DNA of 33,028 nt from Bifidobacterium tissieri (GCF_002259645.1 NZ_MWWV01000022.1:1-33028), one strand, 5' to 3'; positions 20,456 through 28,955 are shown, counted from the first letter of the stretch. Translations and numbers: made by a program. Notes: generated from the letters alone by a model not told the origin.

Positions 20456-21919
20456 ATGAACGCCATGCTCAACGACGACACGCATCACGACGGCGCCGAA
20501 TCCGCGAACCGCCGGCACTCGCACTCCGCTACGCAGCATCGCCGCCGCAAGACGCAGCGTCCGATTCATATTCTTCTCGGCGTCACCGGATCAATCGCCG
20601 CGTTCAAGGCCTGCCAGCTCGCCTCGAGTCTGACCAAGCACGGCTGCGAGGTGCGCGTGATGATGACCGCGGCAGCACAGCGATTCGTCGGCCCGGCCAC
20701 GTTCGACGCACTCACGCACACCACCACGCGCACGGTCATGTTCCCCGACTCCGAATACGCCATCACCACCGACGAATACGGCGACGCACGGGTGGGTGTC
20801 AGCCACATCGAGGACGCCAAGTGGGCCGACATGGTGGTGATCGCCCCCGCCACGGCGAATGTGATCGCCAAGTTCGCGTACGGCCTCGCCGACGACTATC
20901 TGACCAGCACCGTGCTGGCGGCGACCTGTCCGAAGCTGGTCTGCCCGGCCATGAACGTGCATATGTATGAGAATCCCGCCACCCAGCGCAACATCGGCAT
21001 CTGCCGTGAACTCGGATTCCGATTCGTGGATCCCACATCCGGCATGCTCGCATGCCAGGACGTGGGCAAAGGACGCATGGCCGAACCCGACGATATCGAA
21101 ACGGTGATCGGCGAGATCCTGGCCGAAACGCTGACCGGAACCGGGGAATCCAAGAATACGGACGATACGAACACGACCGCGAACGCAGGCGCGGCCACCC
21201 CCACCGCGGTCACCCCCTCCCTGAAGGGACTCAACGTACTCATTACCGCCGGTCCCACGCAGGAGCCGCTCGACCCGGTACGCTATCTGACCAACCACTC
21301 CACCGGCAAGATGGGCTACGCGCTGGCCGAGGCGGCACGAGACATGGGCGCCACGGTCACCCTCGTCTCCGGACCGGTGGCACTGCCCGAACCGCAGGGC
21401 ATGAACATCGTGCACGTGACCACCGCGCGTGACATGTTCGCCGCGGTGTCCGACCACTTCGCACATGCCGACATCACCGTGATGGCGGCCGCCGTCGGCG
21501 ACTTCCGCGCCGAAAACGCCAGCCCGCAGAAGATCAAGAAGCACGGACGCACCACGCTTACGCTCGAGCTGGTCGCCAATCCGGACATTCTCTCCTGGGC
21601 CGGCGAACACAAGCGCGCCGACGGCTCGCAGACCCTGTGCGGATTCGCCATGGAAACCGAGCATCTGGTGGAGAACGCCGCCCGCAAACTCGCCGAAAAG
21701 CACTGCGACATGCTCGTGGCCAACAATCTGCGCGACCCGGGCGCCGGATTCGCCACCGACACGAACGTGGTGACGATCCTCACGCCGGCGACCGACACCG
21801 ACGATCAGAACGACGAATCCCACAACATCGCCGATATCGAGCGCATCGGCCAGATGCCCAAGACCGAACTGGCGAAACTGATCCTCGCCCGGCTTAACGG
21901 TCTGCGCACCCGGCAGTGA
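20456..21919 (+). CDS. coaBC: Bifunctional phosphopantothenoylcysteine decarboxylase / phosphopantothenate-cysteine ligase
   Basis: This 487-residue cytoplasmic enzyme couples cysteine to 4'-phosphopantothenate (CoaB) and decarboxylates the product to 4'-phosphopantetheine with FMN (CoaC). The N-terminal flavoprotein domain starts at LLGVTGSIAAFKACQLAS (about residue 40) and has the catalytic His117 in VSHIED, the PAMNVHMYENP motif at 164-174 and Cys200 in the CQDVGKGRMAEP loop. The ligase domain begins at GLNVLITAGPTQEPLDPVRYL (about 258) with the NHSTGKMGYALAEAA dimer/nucleotide motif. A low-complexity T/A/N linker joins them. The start at 20456 has GGAGG seven bases upstream; the in-frame ATG at 20396 has none. 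The His/Arg-rich extension of about 35 residues is unusual for the family. It is the first gene of the CoA cluster. Confidence 0.96.
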   Translation: MNAMLNDDTHHDGAESANRRHSHSATQHRRRKTQRPIHILLGVTGSIAAFKACQLASSLTKHGCEVRVMMTAAAQRFVGPATFDALTHTTTRTVMFPDSEYAITTDEYGDARVGVSHIEDAKWADMVVIAPATANVIAKFAYGLADDYLTSTVLAATCPKLVCPAMNVHMYENPATQRNIGICRELGFRFVDPTSGMLACQDVGKGRMAEPDDIETVIGEILAETLTGTGESKNTDDTNTTANAGAATPTAVTPSLKGLNVLITAGPTQEPLDPVRYLTNHSTGKMGYALAEAARDMGATVTLVSGPVALPEPQGMNIVHVTTARDMFAAVSDHFAHADITVMAAAVGDFRAENASPQKIKKHGRTTLTLELVANPDILSWAGEHKRADGSQTLCGFAMETEHLVENAARKLAEKHCDMLVANNLRDPGAGFATDTNVVTILTPATDTDDQNDESHNIADIERIGQMPKTELAKLILARLNGLRTRQ

Positions 21920-22000
21920 CAGACCCATCTCGACACCATGTCAAACGTCATGTCAAACACAGCAACGAGAAACAGGACAAGAAGCAGGAAAAGAGGCACC

Positions 22001-22828
22001 ATGCTGATCGCCGTCGACATCGGCAACACCAACATCGTCATCGGATTCATCGACGGTGACGACATCGTGGGCACCTACCGTCTGACCACCAAGACCCGCC
22101 GCACCAGCGACGAGTACGCGATGATGCTGTCCACGTTCATGTCGATGTCCCGTATCAACCCCGACGAGGTGGACGACGTGATCATTTCCTCGGTGGTGCC
22201 GAAGGTCATGTACGCGTTCCGTTCCAGCATCAGGAAATTCCTTGGAACCGAGCCGATCATCATCGGACCGGGCATCAAATGCGGCATCAATCTGCGTCTC
22301 GACGAACCGAAGACCGTGGGTGCCGACCGTATCGCCGACTGCGCGGGTGCCTATTATCTGTACGGCGGACCGGTGCTCGTGATCGATTTCGGCACGGCCA
22401 CCACCTACGACTACGTGGACGAGAACGGCGTGTTCAGCGCCGGCGTGATCGGCGTGGGTCTGGAGACGAGCGCGAATTCCCTGTGGAGTCAGACCGCGCA
22501 ACTGCCGGAGATCGAGATCGAACGCCCCGACACGATTCTCGCGACCAACACGAAGACCGCCATGCAGGCCGGCATCTACTTCCAGTTCCTTGGCGGCGTG
22601 GAATACACGATCGCCCAGTTCCGCAAGGAGATCGGTAACGACTTCAAGGTGGTGGCCACCGGCGGACTCGGCCGCGTGCTGTACGACGCCACCGATTCGA
22701 TCGACGTGTACGACAGCCAGCTGATCTTCAAGGGTTTGGCGATCATCTACGCCCGTCTGCACGCGCAGAGCAAGTCGGGCGGCAAATCAGGGAAGTCGGT
22801 CAGGTCCGGCAAATCCCACCGTAGGTAG
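22001..22828 (+). CDS. coaX: Type III pantothenate kinase
   Basis: This 275-residue cytoplasmic kinase phosphorylates pantothenate to 4'-phosphopantothenate, the first committed step of CoA synthesis. It belongs to the ASKHA fold: DIGNTN with Asp6 (phosphate 1 loop), GADR with Asp109 as the catalytic base, and DFGTATTYD (129-137) as phosphate 2. Length is close to the usual 255-270 residues, with a basic Ser/Gly/Lys tail of about 18 residues added. Type III enzymes are not feedback-inhibited by CoA. The start at 22001 is preferred because AAGAGGC precedes it and the core begins at once; an in-frame ATG at 21938 would add 21 basic residues. It follows coaBC by 81 bases and precedes the DUF2520 gene by 30 bases. 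Confidence 0.95.
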   Translation: MLIAVDIGNTNIVIGFIDGDDIVGTYRLTTKTRRTSDEYAMMLSTFMSMSRINPDEVDDVIISSVVPKVMYAFRSSIRKFLGTEPIIIGPGIKCGINLRLDEPKTVGADRIADCAGAYYLYGGPVLVIDFGTATTYDYVDENGVFSAGVIGVGLETSANSLWSQTAQLPEIEIERPDTILATNTKTAMQAGIYFQFLGGVEYTIAQFRKEIGNDFKVVATGGLGRVLYDATDSIDVYDSQLIFKGLAIIYARLHAQSKSGGKSGKSVRSGKSHRR

Positions 22829-22858
22829 CGGTACATCAGACGAAGGCAGCAAGGCATC

Positions 22859-23797
22859 ATGAAAATCGGGTTCATCGGGGCAGGCAAGGTCGGTTGCGCC
22901 ATGGGTGCGCATCTGCGTCGGTCGGCGCTCGTCACCGTCAGCGGATACTACAATCGTCCGTCCGACGCCGCCGAGACGGCCGCGAACGCGTTGGATGTCG
23001 ACGAATTCACATCACTGGCCGACATCGTGGAACACAGTGACATGCTGCTCGTCACCGTGCCCGACGACGCAATCGCGTCCGTCTGGCGGGAGCTTCGGGA
23101 ACTGCCCGGCAATCCCATCTCCGGCATGGCGGTGGGCCACTGCAGCGGATGCCTGTCGTCGCGCGTGTTCGACGGCAGTGCCGAACTCGGCGTGTCCGCG
23201 TTCTCCATGCATCCGATGCAGGCGGTGAGCGAGCGCTTTCCCGCCGACGGCCGTGATCAGCTCGACGGCGCGTTCTTCGCGCTCGAGGGTGACCCCCGAT
23301 GCACGGAAATGCTGGGACAGCTGCTCGGTTCGCTTGGCAACCGGTCCCGAGTGATCGATGCCGCCGCCAAGACCCGGTATCATGCGGCCGCCGCCATGGC
23401 GAGCAATCTGCCGATCGCGTTGTGGAATGCGGCGGTGGAGACGCTGCGGTCGTGTGGATTCACGGAATCCGACGCCCGGGAGGCACTCCGCGCGATGATC
23501 GTGCACAACGCGGAAAGCTTCTGCGAGCGCGGAGCGAAGTCGGCGCTTACCGGTCCGGTCGAGCGCGCGGATGTGGGCACGGTTCGCGCGCATCTCGAGT
23601 CGCTCTCTCCCGAAGCACGGGCGTTGTATGAACCGTTGTCGCGTGCGCTGCTGTCGATCGCGGCGGCGAAGAATCCCAATCGCGACTATGCGGCGCTGCG
23701 TGATCTGCTCGATGACGGTCTTGCGAATTCCTCGCATCCGAACGTATCGGGTCGAACGTCTCAGGCCGAACGTCTGAACGGCTCAGGCAACAACTGA
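22859..23797 (+). CDS. Rossmann-like/DUF2520 oxidoreductase, candidate ketopantoate reductase (PanG type)
   Basis: This 312-residue protein starts with the nucleotide-binding fold MKIGFIGAGKVGCAMGAHL (GxGxxG with an NADP-type YYNR following). It continues with LLVTVPDDAIASVWREL and HCSGCLSSRVF, then SAFSMHPMQAVSE, and a helical C-terminal domain (AAAAMASNLPIALWNAAVETL). This is the layout of the Rossmann-like plus DUF2520 family. It lies between coaX and panB, and no classical panE is present in the cluster. Reduction of 2-dehydropantoate to pantoate with NADPH is the one pantothenate step otherwise missing here. I recall that the unrelated ketopantoate reductase PanG of Francisella is of this type. 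The role is inferred from family and position. An AAGG sequence precedes the start. Confidence 0.8.
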   Translation: MKIGFIGAGKVGCAMGAHLRRSALVTVSGYYNRPSDAAETAANALDVDEFTSLADIVEHSDMLLVTVPDDAIASVWRELRELPGNPISGMAVGHCSGCLSSRVFDGSAELGVSAFSMHPMQAVSERFPADGRDQLDGAFFALEGDPRCTEMLGQLLGSLGNRSRVIDAAAKTRYHAAAAMASNLPIALWNAAVETLRSCGFTESDAREALRAMIVHNAESFCERGAKSALTGPVERADVGTVRAHLESLSPEARALYEPLSRALLSIAAAKNPNRDYAALRDLLDDGLANSSHPNVSGRTSQAERLNGSGNN

Positions 23798-23885
23798 CAC
23801 TTCATGTCATAACTGAACATCATCACCGATAATTGAACACGGCGCGGATCGGGAGGCCGACCGCGACCAACGAAAGGAATAATCA

Positions 23886-24713
23886 ATGAAGAACACCGCA
23901 GTCACATTCCGTGCGGCCAAGGCCAAGGGCGAGAAGCTGTCCATGCTCACCGCCTACGACTACACCACCGCGAAGCTGATCGACGAATCCGGTATCGACG
24001 GCATTCTGGTCGGCGATTCGCTGGGCATGGTCATGCTCGGCTATGATTCCACGCTGCCGGTGACCATGGAGGATATGATCCATCACGCCAAGTGCGTGAC
24101 GCGTGGCGCCAAGAACGCGCTTGTGGTGGTCGATCTGCCGTTCATGGCCTATCACACCGTCGATCAGGCCGTGGAGAACGCCGGACGACTCGTCAAGGAG
24201 GGCGGCGCGCAGGCCGTGAAACTCGAGGGCGGCGTTGCGTTCCACGATCAGATCAAGGCCATTGTGACCGCGTCCATTCCGGTCATGGCGCATCTGGGGC
24301 TCACCCCGCAGTCGGTGAACGCGTTCGGCGGCTTCAAGGTGCAGGGCAAGAACGTCAAGACCGCACAGCAGATTCTCGACGACGCGCGTGCGATCGAGGA
24401 TGCCGGCGCGTTCGCCGTGGTGCTTGAGGGCGTGCCCACGCTGCTGGCCAAGCGCATCACCGAGGAGCTGTCGATTCCGACGATCGGCATCGGTGCGGGA
24501 GACGTGACCGACGGTCAGATTCTCGTGTATCAGGATCTGCTGAACATGTACGGCGAGATGAAGCCGAAGTTCGTGCGTCACTACGCCGAGATCGGCGCGC
24601 AGATGCGTGACGCGTTCGGTCGTTATATCGCCGACGTGAAGTCCGGTGCCTTCCCCGACAACGATCGTGAAGGCTTCAAGATGGACGAGGCCATTCTCGA
24701 CGAACTGAAATAA
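23886..24713 (+). CDS. panB: 3-methyl-2-oxobutanoate hydroxymethyltransferase
   Basis: This 275-residue cytoplasmic TIM-barrel enzyme transfers a hydroxymethyl group from methylenetetrahydrofolate to 2-ketoisovalerate, giving ketopantoate. Diagnostic features are [19 protein letters not shown], the metal-binding Asp44 in [25 protein letters not shown], and Glu181 in VVLEGVP, which sits at the same number as the catalytic Glu of the E. coli enzyme. Length is typical (264-280). GAAAGGA lies eight bases before the ATG. It is the first biosynthetic gene of the pan run and lies 88 bases after the DUF2520 gene. Confidence 0.97.
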   Translation: MKNTAVTFRAAKAKGEKLSMLTAYDYTTAKLIDESGIDGILVGDSLGMVMLGYDSTLPVTMEDMIHHAKCVTRGAKNALVVVDLPFMAYHTVDQAVENAGRLVKEGGAQAVKLEGGVAFHDQIKAIVTASIPVMAHLGLTPQSVNAFGGFKVQGKNVKTAQQILDDARAIEDAGAFAVVLEGVPTLLAKRITEELSIPTIGIGAGDVTDGQILVYQDLLNMYGEMKPKFVRHYAEIGAQMRDAFGRYIADVKSGAFPDNDREGFKMDEAILDELK

Positions 24714-24789
24714 CGACTGAAATATCGCGGAAATACCTCCGGACGATACCGTACATTCACTCGTCATCGTCACTATCGATATCGTCAAT

Positions 24790-24819
24790 AATCCAATAAT
24801 CCGTAATCCAATAATCCGT
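24790..24819. repeat. Tandem 15-bp repeat before panC
   Basis: AATCCAATAATCCGT occurs twice head to tail (24790-24804 and 24805-24819) in the AT-rich 133-base gap between panB and panC. It ends 18 bases before the GGAG ribosome binding site region. No hairpin terminator is apparent in the gap. Confidence 0.7.
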
Positions 24820-24846
24820 TGAGAACAATTCATTGAGGAGATCATC

Positions 24847-25734
24847 ATGACTACTGAAACCACTGCGTCCGCAGAAGCATCATTCGCCGTCGTTCACACC
24901 ATCGCCGAAGTGCGCGAACAGGTCAAGGCATGGAAGGCCCAGGGCCTGACCGTCGGTCTGGTGCCCACCATGGGCTTCCTGCACGAGGGTCACAAGAGCC
25001 TGATCGAGCACGCCGTGGCCGACAATGATCGCGTGGTCGTCTCCGACTTCGTCAACCCCGTGCAGTTCGGGCCGAACGAGGATCTGGAGGCCTACCCGCG
25101 CGATCTCGACCGCGACTCGAAGCTCGTCTCCGGCGCGGGCGCGAACCTGCTGTTCAACCCCTCCCCCGAGGAGATGTACTACCCGAACCGCACCACCGCC
25201 ATCACCATGGCCACGATCACCGAGGAGCTGTGCGGCAAGAGCCGTCCGGTGCACTTCGGCGGCGTGTGCACGGTGGTCGCCAAGCTGTTCAACATTGTGA
25301 CGCCGAACCGCGCCTACTTCGGTCAGAAGGATGCGCAGCAGCTGCTCGTCATCAAGCGCATGGTCCGCGATCTCAACTTCGACATCGAGATCATCGGCTG
25401 CCCGATCATTCGCGAGGCCGACGGTCTGGCCAAGAGCTCGCGCAACACGTATCTGAACCCGGAGGAGCGCGCCGCCGCGCCGATTCTGCACAAGGCGCTG
25501 GAGGCCGGTCGTGCGCTAGCCGAGTCGGGCGAGAAGAACGCCGACGTGATCAAGGCGAAGGTGCGCGAGGTGCTGGCCACCGAGCCGCTCGCCGACCCGG
25601 AGTATGTTGAGGTGGTGGATCTGGAAAATGTGCACCCGGTCGCCACGCTTGACCAGCCCGTGCTCGTGGCCATCGCCGTGCGCATCGGCAAGACCCGTCT
25701 GATCGACAACTTCTTCTACCCCGAACTTCACTGA
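24847..25734 (+). CDS. panC: Pantothenate synthetase (pantoate-beta-alanine ligase)
   Basis: This 295-residue cytoplasmic enzyme condenses pantoate with beta-alanine using ATP, through a pantoyl-adenylate. The nucleotidyltransferase signature [15 protein letters not shown] (residues 39-53) contains the HxGH motif. [26 protein letters not shown] and [14 protein letters not shown] supply the pantoate and ATP contacts. Length matches the family (about 280-300), with a short polar N-terminal extension. TGAGGAGATCATC before the ATG gives a strong ribosome binding site. Its substrates would come from panB plus the DUF2520 gene on one side and panD on the other. Confidence 0.97.
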   Translation: MTTETTASAEASFAVVHTIAEVREQVKAWKAQGLTVGLVPTMGFLHEGHKSLIEHAVADNDRVVVSDFVNPVQFGPNEDLEAYPRDLDRDSKLVSGAGANLLFNPSPEEMYYPNRTTAITMATITEELCGKSRPVHFGGVCTVVAKLFNIVTPNRAYFGQKDAQQLLVIKRMVRDLNFDIEIIGCPIIREADGLAKSSRNTYLNPEERAAAPILHKALEAGRALAESGEKNADVIKAKVREVLATEPLADPEYVEVVDLENVHPVATLDQPVLVAIAVRIGKTRLIDNFFYPELH

Positions 25735-25792
25735 CCTGATCGCGCGATTATCACGTCGCGGAATCGATAACGCTAAGGAACACGAACACATC

Positions 25793-26176
25793 ATGCAGCT
25801 CAATATGCTCAAAGGAAAGATTCATCGCGTCACCGTCACCGAGGCCCGTCTCGACTACGTCGGTTCGATCACCGTCGACTCCGATCTGCTCGACGCGGCC
25901 GGCATTCTCGAATACGAGAAGGTGGCCGTGGTGAACGTGAACAACGGACAGCGTCTGGAGACCTACACCATCGCCGGCGAACCCGGCAGTGGCGTGATCT
26001 GCCTGAACGGCGCGGCCGCCCACTTCTTCGACCCCGGCGACACGGCCATCATCATGTGCTACTGCCAGATGGACGCCGAGGAGGCTAAGAACCACAAGCC
26101 CAAGGTGGTGTTCGTGGATGAGAAGAACCACGCCACCCGCGTGACCAATTACGAGAAGCACGGTCAGATCGCCTGA
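25793..26176 (+). CDS. panD: Aspartate 1-decarboxylase precursor
   Basis: This 127-residue pyruvoyl enzyme makes beta-alanine from L-aspartate. It carries [19 protein letters not shown] with the self-cleavage site between Gly24 and Ser25; Ser25 becomes the pyruvoyl group. The later [12 protein letters not shown] segment is also conserved. The start at 25793 puts the cleavage serine at position 25, as in E. coli, and AAGGA is upstream at a rather long spacing of 13; the alternative ATG at 25805 has no better site. It is 58 bases after panC and is the last gene of the run. Confidence 0.95.
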   Translation: MQLNMLKGKIHRVTVTEARLDYVGSITVDSDLLDAAGILEYEKVAVVNVNNGQRLETYTIAGEPGSGVICLNGAAAHFFDPGDTAIIMCYCQMDAEEAKNHKPKVVFVDEKNHATRVTNYEKHGQIA

Positions 26177-26181
26177 TCCGA

Positions 26182-26293
26182 TCTTGTGTGGTCTTGTGTG
26201 ATCTTGTGAGATCTGGTTTGGTCTCATGGTCTGATGAGATCTGGTTTGGTTTGGTCTGGCCTGATGGTCTGATGGTCTGATGGTCTGATGGTC
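26182..26293. repeat. Cluster of short tandem repeats after panD
   Basis: Three 10-bp units of TCTTGTGTGG type run from 26182 to 26211. GAGATCTGGTTTGGT occurs at 26208-26222 and again at 26236-26250. Four perfect copies of TGATGGTC fill 26262-26293. There is no coding potential and no convincing terminator for the pan run. Confidence 0.8.
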
Positions 26294-26429
26294 TGATGAG
26301 ATCCGGCTCTCTCATGAGATCTCGTTGATGTCCCAGTCGTCCCCAGTCGTTCGTGTGATCCGGCTGGGGACGACTACTATCCATGGCCGGAGAGGGAGAA
26401 TTAGCCGGATTAGGGACGACCGATGGGTA

Positions 26430-26705
26430 GTTGGGTGGATACGGTCTGGCAGGTACGGTCTGGACTGTCTGACGGATACAGTCTGGCGGGTATTGGCCGG
26501 GGATATTGACCGGTACTGTCTGGCGGGCAGTCAGACGGGTACGGCCAGATCCTCCGATCGGACAGGTTGGATCATGCGAATCCAGACAGACAGGCCAAAT
26601 TAGTCAGATTGGGTCAAACAGACCGGACCGGGCAGACAAGCGGAATCAAACAGACCGAATCAGTTAGACCGGACCGAACAGACCGAATCAAACAGACCGA
26701 TAGAT
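26430..26705. repeat. GTCTGG-rich then CAGACCG-rich low-complexity region
   Basis: Degenerate GTCTGGC/GTCTGAC units dominate up to about 26530, and from about 26580 the complementary CAGACCGAA/CAGACCGGA units dominate. The two halves could therefore pair over a long imperfect hairpin. A 92-codon open frame here (26325-26603) has no ribosome binding site and simply follows the repeats. The remainder to 26820 shows nothing recognisable. Confidence 0.6.
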
Positions 26706-26823
26706 CAAGTCCGCACGACTTCCAACGACCCAGTCATCGATGAATCAGCCCGGGATATGGGCCATCCCCTCGAGATTCCACATATCCACCCTCACATCCG
26801 AATCGTGAACACCCCAACTCATT

Positions 26824-26995
26824 ACTGGGTAAATCCGGACACCACTCTAGGTAAACCCGGACAATAACTCTGGGTCAAACCGGCACATTTACCCGACTCT
26901 GGGTATTTCCGTATTATGAGGGACCTTAGTTGGGGGTCCTCATGATACGGAAATACCCAGAACCAATCCTCGTGAGCCGGAAATACCCAGAACCC
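26824..26995. repeat. Complex intergenic repeat element, copy A
   Basis: Degenerate direct units of about 22-30 bases begin ACTGGGTAAATCC (26824), ACTCTAGGTAAACCC (26844), ACTCTGGGTCAAACC (26867) and ACTCTGGGTATTTCC (26896). Two inverted units ending GGAAATACCCAGAACC (to 26964 and 26994) follow. The last direct unit and the first inverted unit form a 24-25-bp hairpin, 26897-26921 against 26938-26961, with one mismatch. The same architecture recurs at 28760-28955. Confidence 0.85.
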
Positions 26996-27041
26996 TTGGC
27001 TCAATTGAAACCGAGACCTACCAAGACCAAGGGAACAGGAC

Positions 27042-27470
27042 TCATACCAGTGGTTGTTTGGTTTCCAGTTCGCAGATGACACCGGTCTCCTTGCGAATCC
27101 ATTCGATTGCCTGCAACGCGGCGAAATTCCACAACGCATACGGCATGCCGCCAAAACCGGGATGTTCGGCCCAAAAGGTCAGATTGTCGCTGTACGCGGT
27201 GATGCCGATGGCCTCATCGACCGGCATCACGGCACGATAGATCTGATCGGCCAACGTCGCAACGAACTCGTTCGCGGCACCCAGTGCATCCCTGAGATGC
27301 TGATCGGCCGTCGCCGGAGGGCCGATGATCTCCCACGACTCCACGTCGTCGGCATCCCATTGGGCATTCTCACCGTCCACTTCCCTCTCGACCGTGACGA
27401 ACAACCTGGCGAATTCGTCCGAGGTCAGGCCCGTCACCCTGCGGCGCGTGGATAGCTCAATCGGCGTCAC
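27042..27470 (-). CDS. Small protein of unknown function
   Basis: I do not recognise this 142-residue acidic, soluble protein. It begins TPIELSTRRRVTGLTSDEF after the initiator, has an acidic middle (REVDGENAQWDADDVESWEI) and a likely helical segment (QHLRDALGAANEFVATLADQIYRAV), and ends with a tryptophan- and aromatic-containing part (FWAEHPGFGGMPYALWNF). No signal peptide or membrane helix is visible. The start is set at the GTG at 27470 because AAGGAG stands seven bases before it; a longer in-frame version from a TTG at 27497 lacks such a site. It is transcribed away from pgl and is preceded on its 3' side by repeat element A. Codon use is like its neighbours, which supports a real gene. 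Confidence 0.68.
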   Translation of the reverse strand: MTPIELSTRRRVTGLTSDEFARLFVTVEREVDGENAQWDADDVESWEIIGPPATADQHLRDALGAANEFVATLADQIYRAVMPVDEAIGITAYSDNLTFWAEHPGFGGMPYALWNFAALQAIEWIRKETGVICELETKQPLV

Positions 27471-27667
27471 AATCGTCTCCTTCGGAATCCAGTCCAACCC
27501 ATCACCAAACCAGCCGCCAACCCCTTACGGCGGATACACTACAAGACAGCATAGGCACCATTGCAACCTTCTGTCACCTTCGTTCTTCCGTAACATCGCG
27601 TACTAGAATTGAAACGATTGAGTACCCGCAAGGCAGCAAGACAACAGAGGACAACAGAGGAACAATC

Positions 27668-28474
27668 ATGGTTGAACGTCGTGTCATTCAATACCCGAAC
27701 GCCGATGTACTGCACGAAGCAGTGGCCGCCCGTCTGCTTATCAAGATCTCCGATCGTCTCGCCCGGCATCAGCGCGTGGACGTGGCCCTCACCGGCGGCA
27801 CCGACGGCATCGCCGTACTGCGTGCTGTGGCGGCAAGCCCGCTGAGCGAGGCCGTGGATTGGAGCCGTGTGCATCTGTGGTGGGGAGACGAGCGTTTCGT
27901 TCCCGCCAACGATCCGGATCGCAACGCGATACAGGCCCGCGAGGCATGGTTCGGCAAGCTCGTGGACAATGGCGTGATGCCGGAATCGCATGTGCACGAG
28001 ATGCCGGCTGATACGCGTACCGCCGACGAGATCGCCGCGGCGTCGGACAAGGACAACTACGATGTCGCCACCAAGGCCGCGCACGCCTATGAAAAGGAGA
28101 TCGTGAACGAGCTGGGCAAGAAGCAGGCGTTCGACATCGCGCTGTTCGGCGTGGGTCCGGACGGTCACTTCGCATCGCTGTTCCCTAACCATCCGGCGTT
28201 GAAGAGCCACGATAAGAAGACCCGCGTGATCGGCCTGAGCGACTCCCCGAAGATGCCGCCGGTGCGTATCAGCCTCACGTCTCCGTTCATTCGCAAGTGC
28301 CGTCGCGTATGGATGATCGCGTCGGGCGAGCGCAAGGCCGATGCCGTGGCGAAGGCGCTGGGCAGCATCAACAATCCGCAGGTGCCGAGCTCGTTCGCCG
28401 GTGGAGACAAGGAAAGCCTGTGGCTCGTGGATGACGCCGCGGCCTCCATCCTGCGCGCCGGGTCCGCCGAGTAA
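27668..28474 (+). CDS. pgl: 6-phosphogluconolactonase
   Basis: This 268-residue cytoplasmic enzyme hydrolyses 6-phosphoglucono-delta-lactone to 6-phosphogluconate, the second oxidative pentose phosphate step. It belongs to the DevB/NagB-like family: ALTGGTDGIAVLRAV (residues about 39-54) is the phosphate-binding loop, HLWWGDERFVPANDPDRN is the substrate loop, and FGVGPDGHFASLFPNHPAL is the DGHxASLFP signature with the catalytic histidine. Length is typical. GAGGAACAATC before the ATG gives a ribosome binding site. It stands alone between the two intergenic repeat elements; gnd, the next enzyme, is about 650 bases away on the opposite strand. Confidence 0.95.
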   Translation: MVERRVIQYPNADVLHEAVAARLLIKISDRLARHQRVDVALTGGTDGIAVLRAVAASPLSEAVDWSRVHLWWGDERFVPANDPDRNAIQAREAWFGKLVDNGVMPESHVHEMPADTRTADEIAAASDKDNYDVATKAAHAYEKEIVNELGKKQAFDIALFGVGPDGHFASLFPNHPALKSHDKKTRVIGLSDSPKMPPVRISLTSPFIRKCRRVWMIASGERKADAVAKALGSINNPQVPSSFAGGDKESLWLVDDAAASILRAGSAE

Positions 28475-28634
28475 TCCACGGCTCGCGGGCTCCGGTTCGA
28501 GGGTTTTGACTTACAGGCTCTGGCTTACGGATCTCTGACCACGGATTCCGGTCCGTAACTCTCGGATTCCAGATTTCTGACCACAACTTCAGGATTCCAA
28601 TCCACAGTTCCCGGCCCACGGCCGATTCATGATC

Positions 28635-28683
28635 GCAGCCCGCGGTTCACACTCCGATTTCCATGGTGTGAACCGCGGGCTGC
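28635..28683. terminator. Hairpin downstream of pgl
   Basis: A perfect 17-bp inverted repeat, GCAGCCCGCGGTTCACA (28635-28651) and its complement (28667-28683), has a 15-base loop. It lies about 160 bases past the pgl stop. It is followed by no clear U run. The stretch between the pgl stop and the hairpin (28475-28634) holds only degenerate GGATTCC and CTGACCAC repeats and no gene. Confidence 0.65.
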
Positions 28684-28759
28684 GGCATATGGCCTCGAAA
28701 TCCCCAGACTTCAGTCCACAATCCACATCCCCTTGACCGAATTGTGGACACTCTAACAC

Positions 28760-28955
28760 GGTCTGGGTATTCCCGGACACCGGTCTGGGTGTATCAGGAC
28801 ATAGGTCTGGGTAAACCCAGACGATAACTCTGGGTCAAACCCGTACATATAACCGGCTCTGGGTATTTCCGTATCATGAGGACACGTTTTGAAGGTCCCT
28901 CGTGAACCGGAAATACCCAGAGCCGGTCTTTGAAGTACGGAAATACCCAGAGCCG
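28760..28955. repeat. Complex intergenic repeat element, copy B
   Basis: Direct units begin GGTCTGGGTATTCCC (28760), GGTCTGGGTGTATC (28782), GGTCTGGGTAAACCC (28804), ACTCTGGGTCAAACCC (28827) and CTCTGGGTATTTCC (28857). Two inverted units follow, ending GGAAATACCCAGAGCC at 28924 and 28955. The order of unit types, including the CTGGGTCAAAC unit just before the CTGGGTATTTCC unit, is the same as in copy A. The innermost units form a stem of about 25 bases over a 15-base loop. Confidence 0.85.

Noticed and set aside
26325-26603. A 92-codon plus-strand frame in the repeat-rich gap after panD
   Set aside because: It follows degenerate GTCTGG repeats, has no ribosome binding site, and shows no domain-like sequence.
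26824-28955. The repeated 22-30-base units considered as a CRISPR array
   Set aside because: The units are degenerate and adjacent, without unique spacers of constant length; they occur in both orientations, and no cas genes are present.
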